A DNA stretch of 64,000 nucleotides. Source: Bacillus pumilus. Its GTDB lineage: Bacteria; Bacillota; Bacilli; Bacillales; Bacillaceae. The position numbers and the translations under genes are program-made. A model generated the notes under the pieces. It was not told where the DNA came from, ran no database searches, and saw only the letters and a program-made list of their open reading frames with translations. Positions 26,007 through 35,185 of the stretch are shown piece after piece; positions within the stretch are counted from its first letter, which is position 1; every line of letters starts with the position of its first letter. The stretch is taken from NCBI GenBank assembly GCA_001938995.1, contig MKZN01000007.1:62001-126000 (forward strand), written 5' to 3'.

Positions 26007-28253
26007 ATGAAAAAGAAAACAATGAACGAACTTATAGAAGAATTGAAAAGTGACCAACAAATAGAACACTGGCATGAAATTGAGGCAAAACCTGCTCAGA
26101 CCTCTCAGATTCCTAAACGAGTGGATGCTCGGCTGAAAAAGGCACTACAGGCAAGAGGTGTAAAAGAGCTGTATATTCACCAAAAAGAAGCCTTTGAACA
26201 TGTGATGGATGGCGAGCATGTAGTGACTGTCACGCCAACAGCTTCTGGTAAAACGCTTTGCTACAATCTGCCCGTCTTACAATCGATCGCAGAAGATGAG
26301 ACAAATCGCTCTCTTTATCTTTTTCCAACCAAAGCGCTCGCACAGGATCAAAAAAGTGAATTAAACGAAATCATTTCCGAAATGGGTATTCCCATTCGTA
26401 GTGAAACATATGATGGGGACACCTCACCCGCCATTCGGCAGAAAGTCAGACAGGCAGGGCATATTGTGATCACAAATCCAGATATGCTGCATTCAGCCAT
26501 ATTGCCTCATCATACAAAATGGGTTAGTTTATTTGAAAACTTAAAGTTTATTGTCATAGATGAACTTCATACATATCGAGGGGTATTTGGCAGTCATGTT
26601 GCCAATGTCATTCGTAGGTTAAAACGAATTTGTGCATTTTACGGAAGTGACCCGATTTTTATTTGTACATCAGCCACCATTGCGAATCCGAAGGAACTTG
26701 CAGAGCAGTTGACTGGGAGCAAGGTCCATCTGATTGATCGAAACGGAGCACCTAGTGGTAAAAAGAATTTTGTGTTTTACAACCCGCCCGTTGTCAATCA
26801 GCCATTAAATATCAGGCAAAGCGCAGCTACAGTCGTCAATCAATTGGCTAAAACGTTTTTAAAAGAGAAAATTCAAACGATCGTCTTTGCTAGGAGCAGA
26901 GTGAGAGTGGAAGTGATATTAAGTCATATTCAAGAGCTAGTAAAAAAGGAAATTGGTCCAAAATCGATTCGCGGTTATCGCGGAGGGTATTTGCCCAAAC
27001 AGCGACGAGAGATTGAGAAGGGATTAAGAGAAGGGGACATACTAGGAGTCGTTAGCACGAACGCACTTGAATTAGGTGTGGACATTGGCCAGCTAAAAGT
27101 ATGCATCATGACAGGATATCCGGGTAGTGTAGCGAGTACTTGGCAACAGGCAGGACGAGCTGGAAGACGCCACGAAGAAGCGCTCATCATCATGGTGGCA
27201 AGTTCATCACCGCTTGACCAATATATTGTGAAACATCCTGAATATTTCTTTCACAGGCCACCTGAATCAGCAAGAATTAATCCAGAAAACCTGATTATCT
27301 TAGTCGATCATCTAAAATGTGCGTCCTATGAGCTCCCATTTCGAGGAGATGAACAGTTCGGCGATATGGATGTAGATGAAATTTTGGAGTATTTACATGA
27401 GGAAGGCGTACTTCATTTTAGCGGGAACCGGTACTATTGGTCTGATCAATCCTTTCCGGCTCATGCTATCAGTTTACGATCTGCAAGCCAGGAAAATGTC
27501 GTCATTGTTGATCAATCAAACGTAGCAAATGTCCGGATTATTGGAGAGATGGACCGGTTTAGTGCCATGACCTTACTACATGATGAGGCGATTTATTTAC
27601 ATGAAGGAATTCAGTATCAAGTCGAGAAGCTAGATTATGAGCATCGCAAGGCGTACGTGAAACAAGTAGACGTAGAATACTATACGGATGCTAACTTAGC
27701 TGTTCAACTCAAGGTGCTAGAAATCGATCAGACAACGGAAAAAGAAGCGATTTCAGTGCATTTTGGTGATGTGACAGTCAATGCCATGCCAACGATTTTT
27801 AAAAAAATTCGTCTTTCATCCGGTGAAAATATTGGGTCTGGACCTATTCATCTGCCCGAAGAAGAAATTCATACAAGTGCAGCATGGTTTGAACTACAGC
27901 AAACAGAACATCGATTTGAAGAGAAAACACTTGAGCAGTTACTGCTTGGCATCGCAAATGTTCTTCAGCATATTGTACCTGCTTTTGTCATGTGTGACCG
28001 TTCAGATATTCATGTCATATCTCAAATAAAAGCAGCACACACAGGGAAACCAACGGTGTTTTTATATGACCATTATCCTGGCGGAATCGGTTTAAGCAAA
28101 GAAGTTCAAGTGCGTTTTGATGAAATTGCCCATGCAGCCATTCAGCTCATTGATCGTTGCCGTTGTGAAAATGGTTGTCCATCTTGTATTGGCATGGAAA
28201 TGAAAGAGATTGATGGGAAGAGCAGGATCGTTGAATTGATGAAAGTATTTTAA
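26007..28253 (+). CDS. mrfA: DEAD/DEAH-box helicase MrfA (YprA)
   Basis: 748 residues. Superfamily 2 helicase with TPTASGKTL (Walker A, about 76-84), DELH (about 185-188), SATIANP, and QAGRAGRR; a C-terminal DUF1998 domain ends with the cysteine cluster CRCENGCPSC, likely a zinc site. In B. subtilis MrfA acts with the exonuclease MrfB in a UvrA-independent repair route for mitomycin C adducts. ATG 26007 follows AGAGGTGAC. mrfB starts 25 bp later in the same operon. Confidence 0.94.
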   Translation: MKKKTMNELIEELKSDQQIEHWHEIEAKPAQTSQIPKRVDARLKKALQARGVKELYIHQKEAFEHVMDGEHVVTVTPTASGKTLCYNLPVLQSIAEDETNRSLYLFPTKALAQDQKSELNEIISEMGIPIRSETYDGDTSPAIRQKVRQAGHIVITNPDMLHSAILPHHTKWVSLFENLKFIVIDELHTYRGVFGSHVANVIRRLKRICAFYGSDPIFICTSATIANPKELAEQLTGSKVHLIDRNGAPSGKKNFVFYNPPVVNQPLNIRQSAATVVNQLAKTFLKEKIQTIVFARSRVRVEVILSHIQELVKKEIGPKSIRGYRGGYLPKQRREIEKGLREGDILGVVSTNALELGVDIGQLKVCIMTGYPGSVASTWQQAGRAGRRHEEALIIMVASSSPLDQYIVKHPEYFFHRPPESARINPENLIILVDHLKCASYELPFRGDEQFGDMDVDEILEYLHEEGVLHFSGNRYYWSDQSFPAHAISLRSASQENVVIVDQSNVANVRIIGEMDRFSAMTLLHDEAIYLHEGIQYQVEKLDYEHRKAYVKQVDVEYYTDANLAVQLKVLEIDQTTEKEAISVHFGDVTVNAMPTIFKKIRLSSGENIGSGPIHLPEEEIHTSAAWFELQQTEHRFEEKTLEQLLLGIANVLQHIVPAFVMCDRSDIHVISQIKAAHTGKPTVFLYDHYPGGIGLSKEVQVRFDEIAHAAIQLIDRCRCENGCPSCIGMEMKEIDGKSRIVELMKVF

Positions 28254-28278
28254 AGAGAACGGAGGTGATGACGTACTC

Positions 28279-29520
28279 ATGTCCTTAAAAGGAAAATTGA
28301 ACCGAATGAAAAAGCATCTTTCGCATAGTCATACAGAAGAAAAGCGACATGAAATGAAAGATTTACAAACAGCAACAACTGAAGATATCCCATTTTTAAA
28401 AGAGTGGGAACAATTAGGGGCAGTTCCTTACTATGCTCAAGATTCCTTTTGTCTCATTCGGGAAGTGACGTATGATTTAGATGATCGGCATGGAATTTAT
28501 TCGTTTTCAGAGCTACCAAATATTATTGAAGCATGGAACAAAAGTAAGGTCCAGCATTCACTATCAGCAAAAGGGTACAAATCACATGAGCTGTTTTTCT
28601 TTGATACAGAAACAACAGGTTTATCTGGCGGGACCGGAAATATGATCTTTTTGTTAGGTCATGCGCGCGTCTTTTCAGACAAAGTCGTAGTGAAACAACA
28701 TATACTGACCAATCCAGGAAATGAAGCAGCGCTGTACAAAAGCTTTCTGAATGAAGTAGATGTCGAATCACTCGTTACATATAATGGTAAATCCTTCGAT
28801 TGGCCGCAAGTGAAAACGCGACATACATTATTACGTGATCAAATACCTGAACTCCCAGAATTTGGGCATTTTGATCTTCTGCATGGAGCGAGAAGGCTAT
28901 GGAGACATAAATATGAAAGAATGTCTCTTTCTGTTGTGGAAAAAGAGGAACTTCACGTCAATCGTGAAGGTGATACCCCAGGATTTTTGGCGCCGATGAT
29001 CTATTTTCATTTTTTAAAGGAACAAAAACCACAGCTAATTGAAGGGATTCTCATCCATAATGAACTCGACGTTTTATCTTTAATTAGTCTATACATTCAT
29101 TTGTCCAAAAAAATCTTATCAAAAGATGCGTTAAAGGAAAACGATGAAAAATATGCACTCGCACGTTGGCATCTTGCCCACCGTGATGTACAGGAAGCTA
29201 CGAAACACTTAAGAGAATTACGGGATGCAAAGTTTGAGCATGCGAATCAGGCTGCTTTTGATTTATCTTTACAGTATAAAAGGATGAACCAATGGGATGA
29301 GGCTGTTCATATTTGGAAAGACCTTTTTTCAGCAAATGAATACCATCTCACGTTGAAAGCAGGGATAGAGCTGGCAAAGTATGAAGAGCATCGCGAAAAG
29401 GATGCCCGTTCAGCTCTTTCGATTGTTCAAACTTTATTAGCACTTCCGATTTTAAGTGAAAGAGAATTTGGAGAACTGGAAAAACGAAAAAAGCGGCTCT
29501 TAAGAAAAGCTGGGCAATGA
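28279..29520 (+). CDS. mrfB: DEDD-family 3'-5' exonuclease MrfB (YprB)
   Basis: 413 residues. RNase H-like exonuclease core with FFFDTETTGLSGG (D-x-E, about 109-121), YNGKSFDWPQVKTRH and the second Asp set in HNELDVLSL; a C-terminal TPR-like helical region (about 285-400, ALARWHLAHRDVQEATKHL). Partner of MrfA in mitomycin C repair in B. subtilis. Strong ribosome site GGAGGTGATG. Followed by a short hairpin (29556-29572) without a good T-run. Confidence 0.92.
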   Translation: MSLKGKLNRMKKHLSHSHTEEKRHEMKDLQTATTEDIPFLKEWEQLGAVPYYAQDSFCLIREVTYDLDDRHGIYSFSELPNIIEAWNKSKVQHSLSAKGYKSHELFFFDTETTGLSGGTGNMIFLLGHARVFSDKVVVKQHILTNPGNEAALYKSFLNEVDVESLVTYNGKSFDWPQVKTRHTLLRDQIPELPEFGHFDLLHGARRLWRHKYERMSLSVVEKEELHVNREGDTPGFLAPMIYFHFLKEQKPQLIEGILIHNELDVLSLISLYIHLSKKILSKDALKENDEKYALARWHLAHRDVQEATKHLRELRDAKFEHANQAAFDLSLQYKRMNQWDEAVHIWKDLFSANEYHLTLKAGIELAKYEEHREKDARSALSIVQTLLALPILSEREFGELEKRKKRLLRKAGQ

Positions 29521-29555
29521 AATTATTGCCTGGGAAAGCGCAAGAAATGACAACG

Positions 29556-29572
29556 TTCGGCTCTCGGCCGAA
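29556..29572 (+). terminator. Hairpin after mrfB, weak terminator
   Basis: TTCGGC/GCCGAA stem with 5-nt loop, followed by an A-rich rather than T-rich stretch, so termination would be inefficient. Confidence 0.35.
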
Positions 29573-29596
29573 AATAAAAATTGTTTAACACTTTTA

Positions 29597-29625
29597 TTGT
29601 AGAAAAGTCACGAATCCTGTAAAAT
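29597..29625 (+). promoter_or_regulatory. sigma A promoter of a 31-aa peptide gene
   Basis: TTGTAG, 17-bp spacer, TAAAAT, predicted start about 25 nt before the peptide start codon. Confidence 0.55.
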
Positions 29626-29656
29626 AACGTTAGATATTAAATGAGGAGCGTTGAGC

Positions 29657-29752
29657 ATGTATAAGGGTCTTTTTTACTTGTTTTTTCTAGTTGTCATTTT
29701 GATTGCGTTTGTGTTTTCAAATTATAAAGATGTTTTTCTCGCAAACTTTTAA
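29657..29752 (+). CDS. 31-aa single-pass membrane peptide, unknown
   Basis: Short open frame beginning MYKGLFYLFF and ending DVFLANF, with one continuous hydrophobic helix at residues 4-21 (LFYLFFLVVILIAFVF) and a short polar end. Evidence that it is real: a GAGGAGCG ribosome site at 8-nt spacing, its own promoter-like sequence, and location in an otherwise empty 310-bp gap between mrfB and cotD. I do not recognise the family. It could be a small membrane-protein regulator or a toxin-like peptide; no function should be assumed. Confidence 0.6.
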   Translation: MYKGLFYLFFLVVILIAFVFSNYKDVFLANF

Positions 29753-29771
29753 AATAGGTTAATGCATTAGT

Positions 29772-29799
29772 ACATGTACACCCCTTGATTCATACATTA
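29772..29799 (+). promoter_or_regulatory. Candidate sigma K promoter of cotD
   Basis: ACA, about 16-bp spacer, CATACATTA, which matches the sigma K -10 CATAnnnTA. cotD is sigma K dependent in B. subtilis. Confidence 0.6.
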
Positions 29800-29834
29800 T
29801 TAATGTAAGAAAATCGAGGAGAGGGGAATGCTAC

Positions 29835-30068
29835 ATGTATCATCATCATTGCAATCCAAATGTGACACAGCCAATTGTGCATCCAACGAATCATTGCTGC
29901 ACACACAGCGAGTCAACAACCATTGTGCCGCATATCCATCCGCAGCATGTGACGAATGTCCACCACCAAAACTTCCAACATGTTCACTACTTCCCGCATA
30001 CGTTTTCTCAGGTGGACCCGGCAACACATCAACACTTTAACTGCGGTGGACCTTGCTGTAACAGATAA
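29835..30068 (+). CDS. cotD: Spore coat protein D
   Basis: 77 residues, extremely rich in His (about 16) and Cys (6), starting [22 protein letters not shown] and ending [10 protein letters not shown], the CotD family pattern. Inner coat protein deposited by the mother cell. A GAGGAGAGGGG ribosome site precedes the ATG. Conserved position between yprB and ypsA. Residues suggest metal binding or disulfide cross-linking in the coat, which is inference. Confidence 0.92.
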   Translation: MYHHHCNPNVTQPIVHPTNHCCTHSESTTIVPHIHPQHVTNVHHQNFQHVHYFPHTFSQVDPATHQHFNCGGPCCNR

Positions 30069-30076
30069 AGTGAAAT

Positions 30077-30101
30077 GGGACTTTTATAAGTCCCTTTTTT
30101 T
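30077..30101 (+). terminator. Terminator after cotD
   Basis: GGGACTT/AAGTCCC stem, 4-nt loop, seven T. ypsA starts only 17 bp further on. Confidence 0.88.
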
Positions 30102-30117
30102 AAAAGCAGGTGAAGAT

Positions 30118-30660
30118 ATGAAAATTATTGCTGTCACAGGGTACAAGCCATTTGAACTTGGCATATTTAAACAAGACGAGCCTGCACTTCAGTTCATAAA
30201 AGCGGAACTTCGTAAAAGATTGACATCGCTTATAGAGGGCGGTCTTGAATGGATTCTTATATCTGGTCAATTAGGCGTAGAATTGTGGACAGCTGAAGTC
30301 GTATTTGAGCTACAAGAAGAGTACCCTATGTTAAAACTGGCTGTGATTACCCCTTTTTATGAACAAGAAGAGCGGTGGAATGAACAAAATAAAGAACTGT
30401 ATGAGGGTGTGCTTGCACAAGCTGATTTTGTTGAAAGTGTCACACATAGACCGTATGAAAATCCAGCACAGTTTAAACAGAAAAATCGTTTTTTTATTGA
30501 AAAGACAGAGGGGCTCCTCGTTTTATATGATCCCGAGCATGAAGGCTCACCAAAGTATATGATTCGAGAAGCTGAGACGTACACGGATTACCAAATTATG
30601 TACATAACGATGGATGATCTAAGAGCACAAGTTGAGGCAGAAGATCCGTTTTTTGAATAA
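30118..30660 (+). CDS. ypsA: YpsA, SLOG-fold protein (DUF1273)
   Basis: 180 residues from ATG 30118 (AGGTG upstream). Begins [17 protein letters not shown] with the Rossmann-like nucleotide-binding start, contains [18 protein letters not shown] and [16 protein letters not shown], and ends with a [15 protein letters not shown] tail. DUF1273/SLOG proteins are thought to bind nucleotide-derived ligands; in B. subtilis and S. aureus YpsA over-production affects cell division, and the gene is next to gpsB as here. Earlier in-frame codons overlap cotD and its terminator and were not used. Confidence 0.92.
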   Translation: MKIIAVTGYKPFELGIFKQDEPALQFIKAELRKRLTSLIEGGLEWILISGQLGVELWTAEVVFELQEEYPMLKLAVITPFYEQEERWNEQNKELYEGVLAQADFVESVTHRPYENPAQFKQKNRFFIEKTEGLLVLYDPEHEGSPKYMIREAETYTDYQIMYITMDDLRAQVEAEDPFFE

Positions 30661-30735
30661 GAGCAAGAGAACATTTGACAACGTCACGTATTTCTGAAAA
30701 AATATACTATGAATTCACGATATGAGGTGAAATAG

Positions 30736-31041
30736 ATGCTTGCTGATAAAGTAAAGCTTTCTGCGAAAGAAATTTTAGAAAAAGAATTTAAAACAGGTGT
30801 CAGAGGGTATAAACAAGAAGAAGTCGATAAATTTTTAGATATGGTCATTAAAGATTATGAGACATTCCATCAAGAAATTGAAAACCTTCAACAAGAAAAC
30901 CTTCACTTGACGAAACAGCTTGAAGAAGCCGTGGAACAAGGGAAAAGACAGCCTGCCCAGTCCAATACAACAAACTTTGATATTTTAAAAAGGCTATCAA
31001 ATCTCGAAAAACATGTTTTCGGCAGTAAGCTGTATGATTGA
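30736..31041 (+). CDS. gpsB: Cell division protein GpsB
   Basis: 101 residues. DivIVA-like N-terminal membrane-binding domain ([34 protein letters not shown]) with a coiled coil to about residue 70, a variable linker, and the C-terminal trimerisation helix [17 protein letters not shown]. Shuttles PBP1 (PonA, also in this window) between division site and sidewall. AGGTG ribosome site. Upstream, TTGACA (30675-30680) and TATACT (30703-30708) are 22 bp apart, longer than a standard sigma A spacing. Confidence 0.95.
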   Translation: MLADKVKLSAKEILEKEFKTGVRGYKQEEVDKFLDMVIKDYETFHQEIENLQQENLHLTKQLEEAVEQGKRQPAQSNTTNFDILKRLSNLEKHVFGSKLYD

Positions 31042-31053
31042 TGTTGAAAAAAC

Positions 31054-31082
31054 TTGTATCAAATGTCATATTCGTTTATAAT
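31054..31082 (+). promoter_or_regulatory. sigma A promoter of rnpB
   Basis: TTGTAT, 17-bp spacer, TATAAT; the predicted start (about 31089) agrees with the expected 5' end of RNase P RNA. Confidence 0.8.
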
Positions 31083-31090
31083 AACGTTTG

Positions 31091-31491
31091 GTGATTAACG
31101 TTCGGGTAATCGCTGTAATGCTTTTGACATTGCAGAGGAAAGTCCATGCTCGCACGGTGCTGAGATGCCCGTAGTGTTCGTGCCTGGCGAAAAAATAAGC
31201 CAGGGCAGCCTGGGAAAGGCTGACGGCAGGAAAAATGCCTACGTCCTTTTAGGATATGGCAAAGTATCCTTGAAAGTGCCACAGTGACGAAGTCTCACTA
31301 GAAATGGTGAGAGTGGAACGCGGTAAACCCCTCGAGCGAGAAACCCAAACTTGGTAGGGGAACTTTCTCAAAGGAACCAAACGGAGAGAAGGACAGAGAA
31401 TTCTGTAGATAGATGATTACCACCTGAGTACGAGGCATTTGCCGTTTGTAGTACAATGGAACAAAACATGGCTTACAGAACGTTATATCCG
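31091..31491 (+). ncRNA. rnpB: RNase P RNA, type B
   Basis: About 400 nt closely matching B. subtilis RNase P RNA. Recognised segments include the 5' TTAACGTTCGGGTAATCGC, the P4 strand GAGGAAAGTCCATGCTCGCAC, the CACAGTGACGAAGTCTCACT region, GAACGCGGTAAACCCC, and the 3' P4/P1 part ACAAAACATGGCTTACAGAACGTT whose end pairs with the 5' end. Catalytic RNA that removes tRNA 5' leaders. Ends are estimated from that comparison to within a few nucleotides. Conserved location between gpsB and ypsC. Confidence 0.96.
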
Positions 31492-31514
31492 TTATTTATA
31501 AACATGACAAACAG

Positions 31515-31546
31515 AGCTCTCCTATATTTACATATGGAGAGCTTTT
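31515..31546 (+). terminator. Terminator after rnpB
   Basis: AGCTCTCC/GGAGAGCT stem with an A/T loop and a short T-run. Confidence 0.75.
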
Positions 31547-31588
31547 ATCATGAATCAGTAAAAGTGAGAGAAAACAGGTGATATACAA

Positions 31589-32743
31589 ATGAAAACCTAT
31601 ACACTCATCGCGACAGCTCCAATGGGTATTGAAGCAATTGTTGCAAAAGAAGTGAGAGAACTCGGTTATGAGTGCACAGTTGATAACGGAAAAGTGATTT
31701 TTCAAGGAGATGCCCTTGCGATTTGCCGTGCAAACCTTTGGCTGCGGACAGCAGACCGGATCAAGGTACAAGTCGCTGAATTTTCGGCAAGAACGTTTGA
31801 CGAACTCTTTGAACGGACAAAAGCGATTGACTGGGCTATGTTTTTGCCGAAAAATAGCACGTTCCCTGTCATCGGTAAGTCTGTCAAATCACAACTTGCG
31901 AGTGTGCCGGATTGTCAGCGCATTGTCAAGAAAGCGATTGCTGAAAAGCTCAAATCGTCTTATAACATTCAGTCTGAATGGCTTGAAGAAACGGGACCAG
32001 AATATAAAATAGAGATTGCGCTTTTAAAAGATAAAGCCACCCTCACACTTGATACATCAGGTGTTGGACTTCATAAGCGTGGGTATCGTGCAGATCAGGG
32101 AGGAGCGCCTATTAAAGAAACCCTTGCTGCGGCTCTAGTGTTATTGACCAATTGGACACCTGATCGTCCATTTGTTGATCCTTTTTGTGGGTCGGGAACC
32201 ATCACCATTGAAGCAGCCATGATAGGACAGAACATTGCCCCTGGATTTAACCGCGAATTTGCTTCGGAAGCATGGACGTGGATTGGGGAAGACGTATGGA
32301 AGCAAGCACGTCTTGAAGTCGAAGAAAAGGCAAACTATGATCAGCCTCTGCAAATTATTGCAAGCGACATTGATCACCGAATGGTAGACATTGCGAAGAT
32401 CAATGCAGAAGAAGCTGGATTAAGTGAGCTTATTCAATTTAAACAAATGCAAGTGAAAGACTTTCAAACGAATGAAAAGTATGGTGTGATTGTTGGAAAC
32501 CCGCCATACGGAGAACGACTGAGTGATAAACCAGCGGTTGAAAAAATGTATCGAGGTATGGGTGAAGCGCTCAAGAACCTAGACACATGGTCAATCTATA
32601 TTTTAACGTCACATGAACAATTCGAAGAATGTTTCGGAAGAAAAGCAACGAAAAAGAGAAAACTGTTTAATGGATTTATTAAAACAGACTATTATCAATA
32701 TTGGGGAAAACGCCCACCTAGAAAGCAACCAAGTGAATCATAA
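31589..32743 (+). CDS. ypsC: THUMP-domain 23S rRNA (guanine-N2) methyltransferase, RlmL-like (YpsC)
   Basis: 384 residues. N-terminal ferredoxin-like and THUMP RNA-binding region (about 1-160), then a Rossmann methyltransferase with SAM motif DPFCGSGTITIEAAM, acidic ASDIDHRMVDIAKINA and catalytic NPPYGER. The family (COG0116) modifies 23S rRNA guanosine, equivalent to the first half of E. coli RlmL; the exact B. subtilis site is by homology only. AGGTGAT ribosome site. Ends at a strong terminator. Confidence 0.93.
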   Translation: MKTYTLIATAPMGIEAIVAKEVRELGYECTVDNGKVIFQGDALAICRANLWLRTADRIKVQVAEFSARTFDELFERTKAIDWAMFLPKNSTFPVIGKSVKSQLASVPDCQRIVKKAIAEKLKSSYNIQSEWLEETGPEYKIEIALLKDKATLTLDTSGVGLHKRGYRADQGGAPIKETLAAALVLLTNWTPDRPFVDPFCGSGTITIEAAMIGQNIAPGFNREFASEAWTWIGEDVWKQARLEVEEKANYDQPLQIIASDIDHRMVDIAKINAEEAGLSELIQFKQMQVKDFQTNEKYGVIVGNPPYGERLSDKPAVEKMYRGMGEALKNLDTWSIYILTSHEQFEECFGRKATKKRKLFNGFIKTDYYQYWGKRPPRKQPSES

Positions 32744-32749
32744 AAATGG

Positions 32750-32777
32750 GTCACACCTAAAAAGGTGTGACTTTTTT
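32750..32777 (+). terminator. Terminator after ypsC
   Basis: Perfect GTCACACC/GGTGTGAC stem, 6-nt loop, six T. Confidence 0.9.
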
Positions 32778-32847
32778 AATACCCAAAAGGTATAAACCAT
32801 CCTTGGACGGAATAAACTGAATTTGATTTTAAAAAAAGAGGTGTCTT

Positions 32848-33045
32848 ATGATTCAATATGATCAAATTCAGTTAATCCGAAAAGCGTTAGCGTCAACAGC
32901 CAAAGAAATAGAAGTCCATGAAATTGGACAAATCTCTCAGCTTGCGGCAGCTAGACATGATTTAGCGCTTGCTCAGGCTTACAAAGAGCGTTCAGAGCAT
33001 GCCTTTTTAATGAAAGAATGCTATCATCATCGTTTGCGTTCATAA
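32848..33045 (+). CDS. yptA: YptA-like small protein, unknown
   Basis: 65 residues, helical, rich in Ala, Glu and His, for example LAAARHDLALAQAYKERSEHAFL. No known motif or membrane segment. A good AGAGGTG ribosome site and a terminator on its upstream side support a real gene. The name is assigned only because B. subtilis has a small gene yptA between ypsC and ypvA. Followed closely by the promoter of ypvA. Confidence 0.6.
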   Translation: MIQYDQIQLIRKALASTAKEIEVHEIGQISQLAAARHDLALAQAYKERSEHAFLMKECYHHRLRS

Positions 33046-33050
33046 AATAA

Positions 33051-33079
33051 TTGTATTTCCCCAGCATAAATGGTACTAT
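33051..33079 (+). promoter_or_regulatory. sigma A promoter of ypvA
   Basis: TTGTAT, 17-bp spacer ending TGG, TACTAT (extended -10), about 40 bp before the ypvA start. Confidence 0.6.
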
Positions 33080-33118
33080 AGAATGTCTGGATGATTCAAA
33101 AGTTGGGGGTTGAAGCAG

Positions 33119-35059
33119 GTGAGAGCATCTCGTTTGCCTTTTTCATTATCAAAAGAACACAATTTTTACGAAGAACTGGGCAACTGGATTGGTGATGTCT
33201 TTTATGACATTTTGCCAGAAAAGGGCTTTGATCTTCGAGATGAACAAATTTTCATGGCTTTTCAGTTAGAAAGAGCCTTTAAAGAAAAAAGTGTGATGTT
33301 TGCCGAAGCTGGGGTAGGCACAGGCAAAACGATCGTATATTTATTATTTGCTGTCACATATGCAAGGTATACAGGCAAACCTGCCATGATTGCATGTGCA
33401 GACGAAACGTTGATTGAACAGCTTGTCAAACAAGAAGGTGATATCTATAAAATTGCAAATCACCTTGATATTCAAATAGATGCGAGATTAAGTAAATCGC
33501 ATGATCAATATTTATGCTTAAAAAAACTAGAGAAAACGATGCAGCGTGAAGATGATGAGAAATGGCTGGATATCTATGAATCACTTCCTTCATTTGTTCA
33601 TGAATCGCATGGTATGCAGACCTTTTATCCGTATGGAGATAGAAAAGAGTACCCAGAACTCACAAATGAGGAATGGTCACGTATCGGTTATGACTCCTTT
33701 CAGGACTGCTTGACTTGTGATATGCGGCATCGTTGTGGTCTGAATTTATCAAGAGATCATTATCGCAAAGCGACAGATCTGATCATCTGTTCTCATGACT
33801 TTTACATGGAGCATGTGTGGACAAAGGAATCCCGCAAACGTGAAGGACAGCTTCCGTTGCTTCCTGAGCATAGCTCTGTCGTCTTTGATGAAGGGCATTT
33901 ACTTGAGTTTGCAGCACAAAAAGCTTTGACGTATCGAGTCAAACAATCAACACTGGAGACATTTTTAGAGCGCCTTTTACAAAACGATATACGCGAAGAA
34001 TTTGCAGAGCTTGTTGAAGATGCGCTTGCAACAAACGACGAATTCTTTTATTTACTCAAAACGTATGCAAAAGAAGTCAAAGGCTCACACCGACTTGAAA
34101 TTGGGCGTGTGGAAGAGGTCAAGCGTTCAGCGAGCGAATTGTGTGATTTACTAGAAAAAATCGGAGAAGCGCTCGTATTCGAATCTGAGATGTACACAAT
34201 TGATCAATATGAATTATCTGTCGTCGAAGAGTACATTGAACAAATGGCGTATTCACTTTCACTTTATCAGAAAAATGCGATTAGCTGGCTAGAGAAACAG
34301 GAATTAGACACGACGTTTGTCGTCATGCCAAAGACAGTGGCAGAGGTGCTCGGTGAAAAAGTATTCTCGCAAAAAATTCCTTATATTTTCTCTTCTGCTA
34401 CATTGTCTGAAAACCAAACTTTCGATTATTTGGCGGAAAGCCTTGGTATCAAAGATTACTTGTCAATGAGTGTCGCTTCACCATATGATTACGATGAGCA
34501 AATGCGGATTCACTTCCATGGAATTCAGCAACCGATTCCGCAGGCGGAAGAAAAAGGTCAACAAGTGATCACTCATCTGAAAGAAAATGGGGGCCGATCT
34601 CTTATCCTATTCCCTTCATTTGATGAGCTACATGTATTTAAGAAGCAACTTGCCGCAACAAATGAATACTTGCCTTTTGAAGTGTATTTTGAAGGTGACG
34701 AAGAGATTAGCACCATTGTACAGAAGTTCCAAGCAGATGAAACGTCTGTTTTATGCTCTGTTCATTTGTGGGAAGGACTAGATATACCAGGTCAATCACT
34801 AACAAGTGTGATCATCTGGGGACTTCCTTATCCGCCGCATGACCCAGTATTTGAGGCGAAACGTAACGAAGCCAAGGATGCACATGCTGAAGTGGACCTT
34901 CCTTACATGCTCCTTCGATTAAGACAAGGTATCGGAAGACTCATTCGGACAAGCCAAGATGCCGGAAGCATTCATGTCTACTTTGATCGCAAAGAAGACG
35001 CCATGGTACGACAAAAAATAGAATCTGTCCTACCAGTGAAACCAACCATCTCTTCATAA
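33119..35059 (+). CDS. ypvA: YpvA, XPD/DinG-like ATP-dependent helicase
   Basis: 646 residues from GTG 33119, chosen because GGGGG is then at 8-nt spacing; TTG 33110 is three codons earlier. Superfamily 2 helicase with GVGTGKT (about 65-71), DEGH in place of DEAH, SSATLSENQ, LWEGLDIPG and RQGIGRLIRTSQD. Cysteines in QYLC, DCLTC and HRC (one then a C-x2-C-x5-C group) are spaced like the four ligands of the XPD-type Fe-S cluster. Unlike dinG in this window it has no exonuclease domain. DNA repair role inferred from family. Confidence 0.9.
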   Translation: MRASRLPFSLSKEHNFYEELGNWIGDVFYDILPEKGFDLRDEQIFMAFQLERAFKEKSVMFAEAGVGTGKTIVYLLFAVTYARYTGKPAMIACADETLIEQLVKQEGDIYKIANHLDIQIDARLSKSHDQYLCLKKLEKTMQREDDEKWLDIYESLPSFVHESHGMQTFYPYGDRKEYPELTNEEWSRIGYDSFQDCLTCDMRHRCGLNLSRDHYRKATDLIICSHDFYMEHVWTKESRKREGQLPLLPEHSSVVFDEGHLLEFAAQKALTYRVKQSTLETFLERLLQNDIREEFAELVEDALATNDEFFYLLKTYAKEVKGSHRLEIGRVEEVKRSASELCDLLEKIGEALVFESEMYTIDQYELSVVEEYIEQMAYSLSLYQKNAISWLEKQELDTTFVVMPKTVAEVLGEKVFSQKIPYIFSSATLSENQTFDYLAESLGIKDYLSMSVASPYDYDEQMRIHFHGIQQPIPQAEEKGQQVITHLKENGGRSLILFPSFDELHVFKKQLAATNEYLPFEVYFEGDEEISTIVQKFQADETSVLCSVHLWEGLDIPGQSLTSVIIWGLPYPPHDPVFEAKRNEAKDAHAEVDLPYMLLRLRQGIGRLIRTSQDAGSIHVYFDRKEDAMVRQKIESVLPVKPTISS

Positions 35060-35074
35060 AGAGGACGAAATAAG

Positions 35075-35113
35075 AAAAGAGGAGGATACACACCCGTATC
35101 CTCCTCTTTTTCA
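35075..35113 (+). terminator. Terminator after ypvA
   Basis: 15-bp perfect stem (AAAAGAGGAGGATAC and complement), 6-nt loop, T-run. Confidence 0.92.
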
Positions 35114-35185
35114 TTGACAAATCAACATTCGTTGAAGTAGCCTTGAAACGTACATACATATTTTATTGATAGGGGGAACGAACGC

